DNA of 64,000 nt from Glandiceps talaboti (lineage: Eukaryota > Hemichordata > Enteropneusta > Spengelidae), in assembly GCF_964340395.1 (NCBI RefSeq), contig NC_135549.1:3418501-3482500 (forward strand). Direction: 5' to 3'. A program made the translations under genes and the position numbers. The notes beneath the pieces are model-generated. The model had not been told where the DNA came from. It saw nothing but the letters and a program-made list of their open reading frames with translations, and ran no database searches. Of the stretch, positions 62,963 through 64,000 are shown piece after piece (position 1 is the stretch's first letter; each line of letters begins with the position of its first letter).

Positions 62963-64000
62963 ATTTTACCCATAATGCCTCAAACACTCTCCCTAGCATA
63001 AGACATAATTTCGAATTCTCCAAAATATTATTAATCTATCTGTCCTCTGCTTTCCCTACGTCATTTTTTGTTTCACATATCTTTAAATAATCTGCTTAAT
63101 AGAATATCCGATATCCTCAGAAATTCCACCAAAAGATATCAAACGTTTTCAAACGTTTAATAATAGCGTGTAATAGTCTGAGAAAGGTGCCGTACTGTTT
63201 TTCTTAAGGTAATAAGGAGGTCCATAGTTACCCGTGACGTCATAAGGAAGCTACTCGGGAGCTAGGTGAAGTACGTTGTCTTTTCATACGAATCTTTGCG
63301 AGTAAGCAGCATGGTACCACAATAATACAGCAATATTAGGTAAGCTTCGTGCATCTTTATAACCCACAGTCACAAACCAACATAAACTTGCCTTGTGTGA
63401 CCAAGAAGAGTAAGATTTTAGCCTCGAAAACTTTTATACTCTAATTACGGCACTGATTGGAAACTGCATTCTTCATGTTTACAAATACAGCAATACGATT
63501 GAATAAGATTGGTGACGTCAACTCTTCTTCTGACAATAGTTGTTAGTGAGTGAAGTAAAACGGCGACAGATCAAAATGCAATGCGATAAATCAATATACA
63601 TATAGGTTGTTCTCACAAAAAATCTCACTTCGAGGGAAAGAATCAACAGGTACATGTTTTGTATTTTTAATAAATGACTCAGATACCCGGCTAGTCTAAA
63701 GTTGTTATAAATAATCGGCCATATTAAAATGATAGTTTATCTTTGGCACAATATGGGTCATTGTCCCTAGTATAAATACAGTACATTTCATTCACTGGCA
63801 TAAAAAATTCCTTATAGTGCCTATTGTAAGTAAATCAAAGTAAAAATGTGTTTGTACTCAAACATTATTCAATAAATTTACAAGTGGTTATTATTCATCT
63901 TTGACTTTAAAGGCATGAAGCAAAAATACTTTTTCAGTATAGCTATTAAATAAAAAATAGAAAGGCTACCGTAGTACACCCCTGACGATGCTGACATCAG
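62963..64000. promoter_or_regulatory. upstream region of C1orf74, possible divergent 5' exon
   Basis: Two perfect TGACGTCA sites (63235-63242 and 63513-63520) and a CTACGTCA near 63056 lie here, so CREB/ATF-type control is possible. On the plus strand a strong donor-like AATATTAG then GTAAGC at 63334-63345 could end a 5' UTR exon of a divergent gene that continues past the window. No coding sequence is seen. Confidence 0.35.

Overview
This is a window of nuclear DNA from an animal, most likely a marine invertebrate. It is AT-rich, intron-bearing and very dense in microsatellites. The genes have short exons with GT-AG introns and animal-type start contexts. All four recognisable proteins (an RSBN1/KDM9-type protein, an SLC17 transporter, MANF and C1orf74/UPF0739) are bilaterian families. 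The decayed retroelements (Ty3/Gypsy integrase, CR1/Jockey-like LINE tails) and frequent TACATGTA words recall hemichordates or lophotrochozoans, but I cannot fix the phylum from sequence alone.

Layout. 1-21,400 is an accessory, repeat-rich stretch with no confident host gene. It holds an inverted pair of one repeat (660-1105 and 4505-5440) beside a foldback array, a 73-bp palindrome with 10-bp flanking duplications, a second hairpin element, a Gypsy integrase remnant abutting a LINE remnant, a 2.3-kb tandem duplication carrying a tRNA-derived SINE, and two LINE tails in tail-to-tail orientation. 21,400-27,836 is mostly plain AT-rich DNA. 27,837-33,528 (minus) is a five-exon RSBN1-type gene with one apparent GC-AG intron. 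33,529-40,200 is intergenic and contains a 1.57-kb DNA transposon with TTA target duplications. 40,220-45,954 (plus) is an SLC17 (sialin-like) gene with nine clear exons and a possible first exon at 38,804. 48,900-50,912 (minus) holds an unrecognised proline-rich protein. 51,778-52,200 is a 52-bp minisatellite in which all eight good units carry a perfect TGACGTCA. 52,486-53,012 is a second, shorter TTA-type element. 53,701-58,514 (plus) is MANF in four exons. 62,162-62,962 (minus) is a single-exon C1orf74 homologue.

The genes do not form a pathway; they look like ordinary neighbours. The most interesting non-genic signals are the regularly phased CRE/ATF-site minisatellite about 1.5-1.9 kb upstream of MANF (a stress-response gene in other animals), the pair of DNA transposons that share termini and target site, the 73-bp palindrome with flanking duplications, and the foldback array. 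All gene structures were built by eye from ORFs, splice signals and codon phase.
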